Of a DNA stretch of 64,000 nt, positions 55,825 through 64,000 are shown one piece after another (positions within the stretch are counted from its first letter, which is position 1; each line of letters starts with the position of its first letter). Source of the stretch: Gaoshiqia sediminis (GTDB lineage Bacteria; Bacteroidota; Bacteroidia; Bacteroidales; Prolixibacteraceae); contig NZ_JAPAAF010000014.1 of assembly GCF_025907915.1 (NCBI RefSeq), positions 28,328 to 92,327 on the forward strand, in the 5' to 3' direction. The notes beneath the pieces are model-generated. The model saw only the letters and a program-made list of their open reading frames with translations, searched no databases and had not been told where the DNA came from. The translations under genes were made by a program, and so were the position numbers.

Positions 55825-58800
55825 ATGAAAAAAAAACAAATGAATTTGTACGCGGGCAACTGTTGTACAAAAAAATTCTGGTTGGCTATGAGACTTACAT
55901 TGTTCCTAACAGTAATGACGAGTCTGACTGCACTCGCCGGGAGTTTTGCCCAAAATGCAAAACTGACCCTGAAGTTTGAAGATCGTCAGATCAAAGAAAT
56001 CCTGAATGAAATTGAAAATCAAACCCAATTTTCGTTCATGTACGACAACAACCAGGTTGATGTTGGACGCAGGGTAGATCTGGATGTGCAAGGCAAAAAT
56101 ATTGATGAAGTTTTAACTGCCTTGTTCGCCGGCACCAATACAACCTATAAAGTGATTGAACGTCACATTATGTTGTTGGCTGGTGATGTTCCTACTGTCA
56201 GTAAGCAGGATGGAACCGTGAGCGGGAAAATTAAAACATCGCAAGGAGATCCATTGCCCGGGGTTACGATTGTGATTAAGGGAACGTCAACAGGTACAAT
56301 CAGTGATTTTGACGGGAATTATACTATTAAGGGGGTCAAATCAACTGACATCCTCGTTTTTTCCTTCATCGGCATGAAGAGTAAAGAACTTGAGGCCGGC
56401 GGCCAGGCGACAATCAATGTTACCATGGAAGAGGAAACCATCGGTGTGGATGAAGTCGTGGTGGTTGGTTACGGTGTGCAAAAACGTTCTGACATTACCG
56501 GTTCGGTTACATCCGTTCCTGCAGACCGTTTGGGCAAAGTGCCTGTAACAAACCTGATGCATGCGATTGAAGGCTCAACTGCCGGGTTAAACGTTACACA
56601 AAATTCTTCGGTACCGGGTAGTTCGGGTACGATGCAAATTCGTGGTGTGAACTCAATCAATGCCAATACCAGTCCGTTTATTGTATTGGACGGTATCCCG
56701 TTTTTTGGTCAAACCAACGACATTAACCCAAACGACATTGAGTCAATCGAAATTCTGAAAGATGCATCTGCCGTCGCGATTTACGGTACCCGTGGTGCAA
56801 ATGGTGTTATTCTGATCACTACAAAACGCGGTTCACAAAAAGATGGCAAGCCGATTATCACGTACAATGGCCATGTAGGTGTTGAAAGCATTGCACACAA
56901 GTTGACACCGATGGATCCGGAAACCTATGTACAGAAATATGCGGATTACAATACCGCCAACGGGTTGACACAAACTTCGGTATTACCAAATGCTTCTGAA
57001 GTTGAAAACTATGAAGCATGGCAGCAGGGAAATTATACGCCAACCGACTGGATGGATGAAGTATCGCAGACCGGTTTGCTGCAGGATCATAGTATTAGTA
57101 TTTCCGGTGGTACCGATAAAGTCCAATATTTCGTTTCCGGAGGTTATCTTGATGAAAAAGGGGTGGTGAAAGGTTATCACTATAAACGTGCCAGTTTCCG
57201 CTCTAATATCGATGCAAAAATCAATGACTATTTAAAAGTTGGTACCTCGGCATTTTTTACCAATAATAACTACGATGGTGGTCGTGTGAACTTTTTGGAA
57301 GCGAATGCGATGAGTCCGTTTTCAAAACCTCGTGATGAAAATGGGAACTACATTATCTATCCAATGGCGCCGGAACAGCTTTTTGCGAACCCGTTGTTAG
57401 GATTGACGAAGGATCGTGTGGACAGAGCGTTGAACCTGACTGGCAATGGCTATGTTGAATTGACGCCGGGAATTGAAGGACTGAAATACAGGATGAATGC
57501 CTCTTATATTTATAACATCTACAGGCAGGCCAATTATTCGGGTCGTGCTGCTAATGATAATAACGGTACCGCCGGGGTATCAAACTGGCAAACTGATAAC
57601 TGGGTTGTGGAGAATATTCTGTCGTACACCAAAGATTTCGGGAAGCATCATATTGATTTCACAGGGCTTTACTCAGCTCAAAAAGTAACCTATTTCAGAT
57701 CGTGGGCAAACGCTTCAGGATTCATTAATGATGCGCTTTCTTACTACGATTTGAAAGCTGGTGTGTCTCAGTCTGTTGACTCGGAAGGTGATGAATATAC
57801 CTTGCTCTCGCAGATGGGACGTATCAACTATTCTTACGACAGTCGTTATTTATTAACTGTTACAGCACGTCGCGACGGTTATTCCGCCTTTGGTGCGAAC
57901 ACCAATAAATACGGCTTATTTCCATCGGTTGCTCTCGGCTGGAATATCGCCAATGAAAGTTTTTTGGAGGATAATCCAACCGTAAATCAATTGAAACTCC
58001 GCCTTTCATACGGTGAAACAGGTAACATGGCTATCGGTGTAAACCAAACAGCTTCGACCGCAGCAACTGTTCAGTATCCTTTTGGAGGAACTGCCTATAC
58101 TGGTATCCTGTACAATAGTTTGGGGAATGGAAACCTGAACTGGGAAAGCACAACATCTGCCAACGTTGGTGTCGACTTTAGTTTATTCGACTTCCGCGTA
58201 AGTGGTACCATCGAAGCTTACAAAACAAAAACAAGCGACATTCTATTGAGACGTAATTTGCCCGGAATCACTGGTTATCCGAACATTTGGGCCAACTTGG
58301 GTGAAATGCAGAATGTTGGGTTGGATGTGACGCTTAAAACAGTTAATATCAAAACAGAAGATTTCAAGTGGACGACTGACCTGAACTTCTCAACTTACCG
58401 GAATAAGATTCTGGAACTGTACGGTGACGGAAAAGATGACATTGGTAACCGTTGGTTTATTGGCGAATCGCTGAAAATATACTATGACTACGAGAAAATT
58501 GGCATTTGGCAAACGGGAGAAGACGCATCAACATCAGATCCGGTTTCACAGGCAGGTGATTTGAAATTCAAAGACCAGCTGACTGTTGACACAAACGGTG
58601 ACGGAGTAGCGGATGCCGGCGATGGACAAATTTCTGCAGACGACCGGATCATTCTAGGTCGCACAGACCCCAAATGGACAGGCGGTATAACCAATACGTT
58701 CACCTACAAGAATTTTACCTTGAGTGCTTTCCTTCAGATCTCTCATGGTGGTTTGAAATCGAACCGCGACCTGACTTATGCTGATGAAGCTTGGCGTCGT

Positions 58801-59142
58801 AACTTGCCAGCCGATTTCCACTACTGGACTGCCGAAAATGCCAGTAACTACTGGCCGTCCCTGGCAGCATACAAAAACTACCGGGGGTATGGGTTTGCCG
58901 AAGATTGGAGTTATGTGCGTTTAAAAGATGTAACCTTAAGTTACAATGTCCCAAAATCTTTTGTGAGCAAATACAACATTCAGGGATTAACGGTTTTTGT
59001 GACCGGTAGAAACCTGCACACATTTACCAAGTGGTTTGGTTGGGACCCTGAAATGACCTACGATTCCAGAGGATCGGGTAACTGGACAAATAACTATCCT
59101 CCTGTCAGAACGATTTCATTCGGTGTTAACCTTACTCTTTAA
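55825..59142 (+). CDS. SusC-like TonB-dependent transporter with N-terminal STN domain
   Basis: A 1105-residue SusC family importer. After the signal segment (LTLFLTVMTSLTALAGSFAQ) come an STN domain (residues ~45-115; LTLKFEDRQIKEILNEI, FMYDNNQVDVG), a carboxypeptidase-like domain (~130-205; VSGKIKTSQGDPLPGVTIVI), the signature DEVVVVGYGVQKRSDITGSV, the plug (FIVLDGIPFFG; LKDASAVAIYGTRGANG) and the barrel ending ISFGVNLTL. The STN domain couples it to the FecR/ECF pair just upstream, the transducer arrangement. The companion SusD starts 24 bp downstream. Its substrate is unknown; nearby GH88 and DUF2264 genes suggest a uronic acid-containing glycan. Confidence 0.95.
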   Translation: MKKKQMNLYAGNCCTKKFWLAMRLTLFLTVMTSLTALAGSFAQNAKLTLKFEDRQIKEILNEIENQTQFSFMYDNNQVDVGRRVDLDVQGKNIDEVLTALFAGTNTTYKVIERHIMLLAGDVPTVSKQDGTVSGKIKTSQGDPLPGVTIVIKGTSTGTISDFDGNYTIKGVKSTDILVFSFIGMKSKELEAGGQATINVTMEEETIGVDEVVVVGYGVQKRSDITGSVTSVPADRLGKVPVTNLMHAIEGSTAGLNVTQNSSVPGSSGTMQIRGVNSINANTSPFIVLDGIPFFGQTNDINPNDIESIEILKDASAVAIYGTRGANGVILITTKRGSQKDGKPIITYNGHVGVESIAHKLTPMDPETYVQKYADYNTANGLTQTSVLPNASEVENYEAWQQGNYTPTDWMDEVSQTGLLQDHSISISGGTDKVQYFVSGGYLDEKGVVKGYHYKRASFRSNIDAKINDYLKVGTSAFFTNNNYDGGRVNFLEANAMSPFSKPRDENGNYIIYPMAPEQLFANPLLGLTKDRVDRALNLTGNGYVELTPGIEGLKYRMNASYIYNIYRQANYSGRAANDNNGTAGVSNWQTDNWVVENILSYTKDFGKHHIDFTGLYSAQKVTYFRSWANASGFINDALSYYDLKAGVSQSVDSEGDEYTLLSQMGRINYSYDSRYLLTVTARRDGYSAFGANTNKYGLFPSVALGWNIANESFLEDNPTVNQLKLRLSYGETGNMAIGVNQTASTAATVQYPFGGTAYTGILYNSLGNGNLNWESTTSANVGVDFSLFDFRVSGTIEAYKTKTSDILLRRNLPGITGYPNIWANLGEMQNVGLDVTLKTVNIKTEDFKWTTDLNFSTYRNKILELYGDGKDDIGNRWFIGESLKIYYDYEKIGIWQTGEDASTSDPVSQAGDLKFKDQLTVDTNGDGVADAGDGQISADDRIILGRTDPKWTGGITNTFTYKNFTLSAFLQISHGGLKSNRDLTYADEAWRRNLPADFHYWTAENASNYWPSLAAYKNYRGYGFAEDWSYVRLKDVTLSYNVPKSFVSKYNIQGLTVFVTGRNLHTFTKWFGWDPEMTYDSRGSGNWTNNYPPVRTISFGVNLTL

Positions 59143-59166
59143 TCCGCATTAAAATAGATAGTCATT

Positions 59167-60837
59167 ATGAAAAAATATATCAAATACCTTATAAGTGCCA
59201 GTGTAATTTTAACCCTATTCACGGCCTGTTCAAAGTCCTTTTTGGATGAAGAAGTACTTGATGCCTACGCGCCCTCTACGCTCGATAACAAACTAGGTTT
59301 TGAAGCTGCTGCGATTGGTTTGTATAATCAATATAGCAGGGCGTTAACAACCACATGGGATCAAACAAGACTGGGAATGTTTCAGTTAGGAACGGATATT
59401 GTTTGGAACCCAATGGGACGTTCAAATGGTGATGCGAGGCCATATCATAATTACGCGAACTTAACATCAACAGATGCTGCCGCTGAGAAATACTGGGATT
59501 ATCTCTATACGTTAATCAATAACGCGAATGTGATGATCAGCAACGCTGAAAATACAAGCGCTACTGATATGACTGCTGCAGAAGTGGCTGCTTACAACTC
59601 GGAAGCGAAATTCTTCAGGGCATGGGCATACAACCAATTGGTTACTTTTTGGGGTGATGTACCTTTATTGACCTCTCCGTTGACTGAACCAAAAACCGAT
59701 TTTACGCGGACAGCAGTTTCTGAAATCAACACGGTAATTGAAAATGATTTGCTTTTCGCAATCAGCAACCTGGGAGATATTGACGCTGTAAAAGAAGCTC
59801 GGGCTAACAAATCAATGGCTCGCCAGTTGTTGGCTACTGTTTATTTACGAGTAGGCAAATATGCTGATGCCGAAACTCAATGTACGGCAATTATCACTTC
59901 CGGGAAATTTAGCCTGATTAAAGCACGTTATGGAGACACAAGTTTTGGCGGCGATGCTTTTTCGGATATGTTCCGCGTTGGGAAACAACGCCGTTCACAA
60001 GGGAATACCGAGGTCATCTGGATTTTGCAGCAGGAAAACCCGGCAGATGTTCCTGGTGGAAGCACTGATGCTCCGCAACAACGTCGCGTATGGGGGGCTG
60101 CTTATCATGATGTGCCGGGCATGGTACCATGTGATACATTAGGAGGACGTGGGTTGACCCGCATACGGTTGAATAACTGGGTAGTTTACGATCTGTATGA
60201 TGAAGGAGATATGCGTAATTCGAAGTATAGTCTTCACCGTCAGCACTATTTTAACAACCCGGATGCTAAATACGCTGCGGTTTATGGTCAACCTGTTCCC
60301 TATGGTCAGGATGTAACCTTTGATTTGGGCGGAACCTATGGTACATTAAAAGTAAATGCATTGGACACTGTTTATAAGCTGGCACCTTATACCTTGAAGT
60401 GGGGACATTTTGATCCGCGTGATACATTTGGATGGGGTATGTGGAAAGATTATGTGCTGATGCGTTTAGGAGAAACTTATTTATTGAGAGCTGAAGCTCG
60501 CTTCAGACAAAATGATCTGGACGGAGCAGCCGATGATATTAATGAATTACGCGATCGGGCTCAAGCTCCTCAAGTTACATCAGGCGATATAACACTCGAC
60601 TTTATTTTGGACGAACGTGTGCGTGAGTTGTTAGCTGAGGAAAACCGTCGTGAAACGTTGGTTCGCACCGGAACTTTGATTGACCGTGCAACAAGGTTGA
60701 ACGGAACAACTATTCTGGCAAATGGTAATATTGAAACAACAAATGGCTTGGAAGCTCATCATGTATTGTTCCCGATTCCGCAAGCTGAAATCGATTTGAA
60801 TAAAGATGCTGAACTGAAGCAAAATAACGGTTATTAA
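59167..60837 (+). CDS. SusD-like glycan-binding lipoprotein (third)
   Basis: A 556-residue RagB/SusD family lipoprotein (signal MKKYIKYLISASVILTLFTAC, Cys followed by SKSFLDEE). Typical parts are AAYNSEAKFFRAWAYNQLVTF with WGDVPL, MRLGETYLLRAEARFR, and the C-terminal LDERVRELLAEENRRETL with HVLFPIPQAEIDLNKDAEL. It pairs with the STN-type SusC upstream. A strong terminator follows about 100 bp after the stop, so sigma, anti-sigma, SusC and SusD may form one unit, separate from the DUF2264 and GH88 genes. Confidence 0.95.
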   Translation: MKKYIKYLISASVILTLFTACSKSFLDEEVLDAYAPSTLDNKLGFEAAAIGLYNQYSRALTTTWDQTRLGMFQLGTDIVWNPMGRSNGDARPYHNYANLTSTDAAAEKYWDYLYTLINNANVMISNAENTSATDMTAAEVAAYNSEAKFFRAWAYNQLVTFWGDVPLLTSPLTEPKTDFTRTAVSEINTVIENDLLFAISNLGDIDAVKEARANKSMARQLLATVYLRVGKYADAETQCTAIITSGKFSLIKARYGDTSFGGDAFSDMFRVGKQRRSQGNTEVIWILQQENPADVPGGSTDAPQQRRVWGAAYHDVPGMVPCDTLGGRGLTRIRLNNWVVYDLYDEGDMRNSKYSLHRQHYFNNPDAKYAAVYGQPVPYGQDVTFDLGGTYGTLKVNALDTVYKLAPYTLKWGHFDPRDTFGWGMWKDYVLMRLGETYLLRAEARFRQNDLDGAADDINELRDRAQAPQVTSGDITLDFILDERVRELLAEENRRETLVRTGTLIDRATRLNGTTILANGNIETTNGLEAHHVLFPIPQAEIDLNKDAELKQNNGY

Positions 60838-60933
60838 TGACGTGTTGATCGTTACTTTAGATCAAAAAAACGTCATCAATTTAAACCTACGGATTGGGAT
60901 AGTTAATGTGATACAATCGAATATGTTATACTG

Positions 60934-60961
60934 AAAAAATGCCCTGCGGGGCATTTTTTTT
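60934..60961. terminator. Strong bidirectional intrinsic terminator
   Basis: The A-run at 60934-60939 is followed by TGCCC (60940-60944), loop TGCG, GGGCA (60949-60953) and an eight-base T-run to 60961. The flanking A and T runs extend the stem. It ends the SusC/D unit. Confidence 0.87.
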
Positions 60962-61062
60962 ACCAGATCGGGCCGATTTGTGCCTGCGTTTTTGAGTGGA
61001 TCTTGGTTCTAAAATCATACTTTTAAAACATCGTTTTATTTTCAAACCTAAAAATAACTGTT

Positions 61063-62298
61063 TTGAAACGAAGAAATTTTGTGAAATCGGCTCCATTTAT
61101 CGGGGCGGGAGCATTACTTGCCCCAGGATTGTCAGCTTCGGAGGAAGTTGAATCGAAAGCTGTGAAAAATCACCGTGAATACTGGTTGAACCTTCTTGAC
61201 CAAATTGCAGGCCCTTTGTTGAATGCTGGTAGTAAACGACGACTAAAAAAAGATATGCCGGTGGAAACAACTACCGGATCGACGGAAAAAGCCTCAACTT
61301 ACCTGGAAGGGGTGGGGCGGTTGTTGGCTGGCCTGGCGCCCTGGCTGGAGTCGGATTCGGGCGGTGCAGCCGAGGTGGGGATGCGCAAGCGCTATCGCAA
61401 ACAGGCTGTAGAAACCGTGACCAGTATTGTCGATCCAACTTCACCCGATTATTTGTTCGATCACATGGAGCCGCAAATGCTGGTCGATGCTGCTTTTCTG
61501 GCTCATGCTTTTTTGCGGGCTCCGCAGCAGTTGTGGCTGTCGCTCGGTCGGCAGGCACAGCAACAGGTGGTCGACTGTTTTACGGCCACCCGCGAGGTGA
61601 ACCCATATTATTCCAATTGGCTGCTGTTCAGTGCTATGATTGAAGCGTTTTTCTTGAAAAACAACTTGCCGTTCGATATCATGCGGCTGAACCTTCCGGT
61701 GAAAAAGCACCAAGAGTGGTACTTGGGCGATGGTATGTACGGCGATGGCGAAGATTTTCACTGGGATTATTACAACAGTTACGTTATTCAGCCCATGTTG
61801 ATGGATATTGTAACTGTAATGGTTGACAAAAAGAAAATGAAGGAAGAAGAAATGTTGTCAATTGCCCGGCGGTTTACGCGTTATGCAGCCATTCAGGAGC
61901 GGTTGATTTCGCCTGAGGGCACTTTCCCACCCATTGGACGCTCTATTGCTTACCGCATGGGAGCTTTTCAACATTTGGCACAGGCTGCTCTGCAGCAACG
62001 TCTTCCGCAGGACGTGAAGCCCGCCCAGGTACGATGCGCCCTTACTTCGGTTATGCAACGCCTGATGGAAGCTCCCGATACTTTCGATGCAAATGGCTGG
62101 TTGACGATAGGCCTGGTTGGCCATCAAAATTCATTGGGTGAACACTACATTTCAACCGGGAGCCTTTATCTGTGCTCCACGGCATTTTTGCCCCTGGGCC
62201 TGCCAACCAGCGATGACTTCTGGTCGGACGCCGACGAGCCCTGGACCTCGATGAAAATTTGGTCGGGCGAGAATTTAAAAGCCGATCACGCACTTTGA
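61063..62298 (+). CDS. DUF2264 protein (GH154-like, possible beta-glucuronidase)
   Basis: A 411-residue protein of the DUF2264 type, some members of which are classed as GH154 with beta-glucuronidase activity (from memory). The start is TTG 61063, as no suitable ATG exists; it gives MKRRNFVKSAPFIGAGALLA, a twin-arginine-like export signal. The all-helical (alpha/alpha)n character is visible in GVGRLLAGLAPWL, HMEPQMLVDAAFLAHAFLR and MYGDGEDFHWDYYNSYVIQPM; the last block is the most conserved and acidic, and likely holds catalytic residues. It lies downstream of SusC/D and before GH88. A weak promoter box TACTTTTA is seen at 61018. Substrate unknown. Confidence 0.82.
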   Translation: MKRRNFVKSAPFIGAGALLAPGLSASEEVESKAVKNHREYWLNLLDQIAGPLLNAGSKRRLKKDMPVETTTGSTEKASTYLEGVGRLLAGLAPWLESDSGGAAEVGMRKRYRKQAVETVTSIVDPTSPDYLFDHMEPQMLVDAAFLAHAFLRAPQQLWLSLGRQAQQQVVDCFTATREVNPYYSNWLLFSAMIEAFFLKNNLPFDIMRLNLPVKKHQEWYLGDGMYGDGEDFHWDYYNSYVIQPMLMDIVTVMVDKKKMKEEEMLSIARRFTRYAAIQERLISPEGTFPPIGRSIAYRMGAFQHLAQAALQQRLPQDVKPAQVRCALTSVMQRLMEAPDTFDANGWLTIGLVGHQNSLGEHYISTGSLYLCSTAFLPLGLPTSDDFWSDADEPWTSMKIWSGENLKADHAL

Positions 62299-62392
62299 GA
62301 CTGGTGAATGAAATACGGTCGTGACGTAAATTTTTGTTCGCCGTAATCGAAATAAAATAAACCCCAAAAATTGTATTCTTAAAATCAAAATC

Positions 62393-63613
62393 ATGTTAAA
62401 GCAATTTATATCGACACTATTAGTACTGACATTACTGGTCGGTTGTTCCCCATCGAACCCAATAGAAAAGCCGCTATCGGCAGTGGTGGACGAATCGCTG
62501 GCCTTTGCCGCCCAGCAAAGTTTGCTGATGGCCGAATCATTGAAGGATCAACCCGATCGTCTGCCCAAAACGCTTCGTGAGAATGGTGAGTTGGAAACCT
62601 GTAATTCTGCTTGGTGGACGAGTGGATTTTTCCCGGGGCAACTCTGGTATTTGTATGAAAACAATCCTTCTGAAGAATTAAAAGAATGGGCGATTAATTA
62701 CACCTTGCGTGTTGAAGATCAAAAGTACACAACTGACAACCACGATGTTGGTTTTATGATTTTTTGCAGCTTCGGGAATGCCTATCGTTTAACAGGCGAT
62801 TCAATCTACAGAGATGTTATTCACACAGCCTCCAATTCGTTGATTACACGATTCAATCCAACCATTGGTTGTATCCGTTCCTGGGATCCTGCACCCTGGA
62901 GTTCCAAATGGCAGTATCCGGTTATTATCGATAACATGATGAACCTCGAGATGCTGATGTGGGCCGGAAAGCAATTCAATGAAACAACTTTTGTCCAAGT
63001 GGCGGAAACCCATGCCGATACAACGATTAAAAATCATTTTCGCGATGATTTCAGCAGTTATCATGTCATCTCATACGATACGATTACCGGCCAGGTTGAA
63101 AAGAAAAATACCGCGCAGGGTTACTCAGACGATTCGGCATGGGCCCGTGGGCAGGGTTGGGGCTTGTATGGTTACACCATGATGTACCGTGAATCCGGAA
63201 ATGAAGCATACCTGAAACAAGCTGAAGGAATTGCCGATTTTATACTGAACCATCCGAACCTGCCTGCCGACAAAATTCCGTACTGGGATTTTAATGCGCC
63301 AAATATCCCGGATGCGCTGCGTGACGCTTCTGCTGGTGCGCTGATTTGCTCTGCACTGATTGAGTTGAGCCAATACGTGCCCGAAGAGAAAGGGAAAGAA
63401 TACTTGTCGGTGGCCGAAACGCAAATCCGAAGCCTGAGTTCGCCGGCTTACCTGGCCAACTTGGGTGAAAACGGGAACTTTATCCTGAAACATAGTGTGG
63501 GTCACATGCCCGCCGGTTCGGAAGTTGACGTTCCGCTGACCTATGCAGATTATTATTACGTTGAGGCGCTGATGCGGATGAAAAAAATGCTGCCGGCAAT
63601 AAAAAAACCATAA
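62393..63613 (+). CDS. GH88 unsaturated glucuronyl hydrolase lipoprotein
   Basis: Hydrolyses the unsaturated uronic acid left at the non-reducing end by polysaccharide lyases. A 406-residue lipoprotein (signal ending LLVGC) with an (alpha/alpha)6 barrel. Key acids are D118 in TDNHDVGFM and D180 in VIIDNMMNLEML, matching the two catalytic Asp of Bacillus UGL (D88 and D149, recalled). SDDSAWARGQGWGLYGY and LTYADYYYVEALMRM are further family blocks. Its presence implies a lyase-generated substrate, yet no polysaccharide lyase is encoded in the window. The next thing downstream is an insertion sequence, which begins 28 bp after the stop. Confidence 0.93.
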   Translation: MLKQFISTLLVLTLLVGCSPSNPIEKPLSAVVDESLAFAAQQSLLMAESLKDQPDRLPKTLRENGELETCNSAWWTSGFFPGQLWYLYENNPSEELKEWAINYTLRVEDQKYTTDNHDVGFMIFCSFGNAYRLTGDSIYRDVIHTASNSLITRFNPTIGCIRSWDPAPWSSKWQYPVIIDNMMNLEMLMWAGKQFNETTFVQVAETHADTTIKNHFRDDFSSYHVISYDTITGQVEKKNTAQGYSDDSAWARGQGWGLYGYTMMYRESGNEAYLKQAEGIADFILNHPNLPADKIPYWDFNAPNIPDALRDASAGALICSALIELSQYVPEEKGKEYLSVAETQIRSLSSPAYLANLGENGNFILKHSVGHMPAGSEVDVPLTYADYYYVEALMRMKKMLPAIKKP

Positions 63614-63641
63614 GGACAATAAAATATTAACAGCAAAAAGA

Positions 63642-64000
63642 GGGTGTCCCAAAAGGTCATCCTTTTTTTTTTTGTTTTATTAGGCCGCAAGTTTTGTAAT
63701 ATAGTCTCGATTTTTCTGCGTGGGCTGTATTTTCAACCAGATGGGTTCAACGAATAGGGAAATAACCAGGTCTTGACTATTTTGAGGCGTATTTTGAAAT
63801 AAAAATGCCTGGTTTTGCTTGGTTTTGTACATTTTCCCCATGTTGAAGGCAATAGCAAAGATGGCAAAATCCATAGCGACTTTGTCTTTTCCTTTATGGC
63901 GGAATCGGTAATATGATTTGTCAAACTTCATTTGCCCAAATACGGCTTCCGGTTCTATTGGTCGTTTCTTCCGCATTCGGATACCTTCTTCCGAGGTTAA
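63642..64000. mobile_element. IS1182-like insertion sequence, one end, continues past window
   Basis: The putative terminal repeat GGGTGTCCCAAAAGG starts at 63642, just before the minus-strand transposase gene. The element runs off the right edge, so its other end and any target duplication cannot be seen. The GGGTGTCCC-type end fits IS1182-like elements of Bacteroidota (recalled). Confidence 0.75.
63680..64000 (-). CDS. IS1182-type DDE transposase, C-terminal part
   Basis: The last ~106 residues of a transposase on the minus strand. The frame is open through the window edge (LTSEEGIR precedes the first Met), so the start is outside. RMRKKRPIEPEAVFGQMKFD, YRFRHKGKDKVAMDFA and FAIAFNMGKMYK are the typical C-terminal end of IS1182/DDE_Tnp_1-type transposases. 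The glutamate in IEPEAVFGQ probably corresponds to the catalytic Glu. Whether the element is intact cannot be judged. Confidence 0.88.
   Translation of the reverse strand, partial: LTSEEGIRMRKKRPIEPEAVFGQMKFDKSYYRFRHKGKDKVAMDFAIFAIAFNMGKMYKTKQNQAFLFQNTPQNSQDLVISLFVEPIWLKIQPTQKNRDYITKLAA

Overview
The window comes from a Bacteroidota chromosome. It has three SusC/SusD pairs, a hybrid two-component regulator, FecI/FecR-type sigma/anti-sigma genes, many lipoprotein signal peptides, promoter boxes of the Bacteroidota TAnnTTTG type and almost no Shine-Dalgarno sites. The closest order is not certain from sequence alone; a Bacteroidales or Marinilabiliales-type environmental polysaccharide degrader is my inference. 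Nearly all genes are on the + strand.

Positions 1-53,080 form one very large glucuronoxylan utilization locus. The left part (1-20,897) holds side-chain and accessory enzymes: a GH67 cut by the window edge, GH115, a decayed second GH67, GH9, a CE1 esterase, two GH43 enzymes, GH97, a GH43-CBM6-GH8 fusion and a GH5-GH43 fusion with a C-terminal sorting-like tail. The regulator (21,103-25,032) is a 1309-residue hybrid sensor/AraC protein. The core operon (25,586-40,671) is a GH43 lipoprotein, tandem SusC-SusD-SusC-SusD, a DUF1735/DUF5627-type lipoprotein and a GH10 split by carbohydrate-binding modules. This matches the Prevotella/Bacteroides xus core, and it ends at a clear terminator. A 1.16-kb intergenic stretch full of tandem repeats and hairpins follows. 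The next operon (41,837-53,008) is GH30, CE15, GH115, a SASA-type acetylesterase, a GPH sugar symporter, GH10 and a cytoplasmic GH43, and it also ends at a terminator.

Inferred flow: surface GH10, GH30 and perhaps GH5 cut xylan. CE15 and acetylesterases remove lignin esters and acetyl groups. SusC/D pairs import oligosaccharides. GH115, GH67, GH43, GH8 and the second GH10 process them in the periplasm. The symporter brings small xylosides into the cytoplasm, where the signal-less GH43 finishes them.

The most interesting signal is regulatory. Four promoters in the xylan region (upstream of CE1, GH5-GH43, the GH43/xus operon and the GH30 operon) share an identical 64-bp layout: a 10-bp direct repeat with 21-bp period, and a Bacteroidota -7 box starting exactly 26 bp after the repeat ends. 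I infer this is the operator of the hybrid regulator.

Positions 53,118-64,000 are different. A minus-strand unknown secreted protein is followed by a second locus: ECF sigma factor with an excellent promoter, FecR anti-sigma, SusC with an STN domain, SusD, a DUF2264 (GH154-type) protein and a GH88 unsaturated-uronyl hydrolase. These suggest a uronic-acid polysaccharide as target, but no lyase is present before an IS1182-like element begins at about 63,642.
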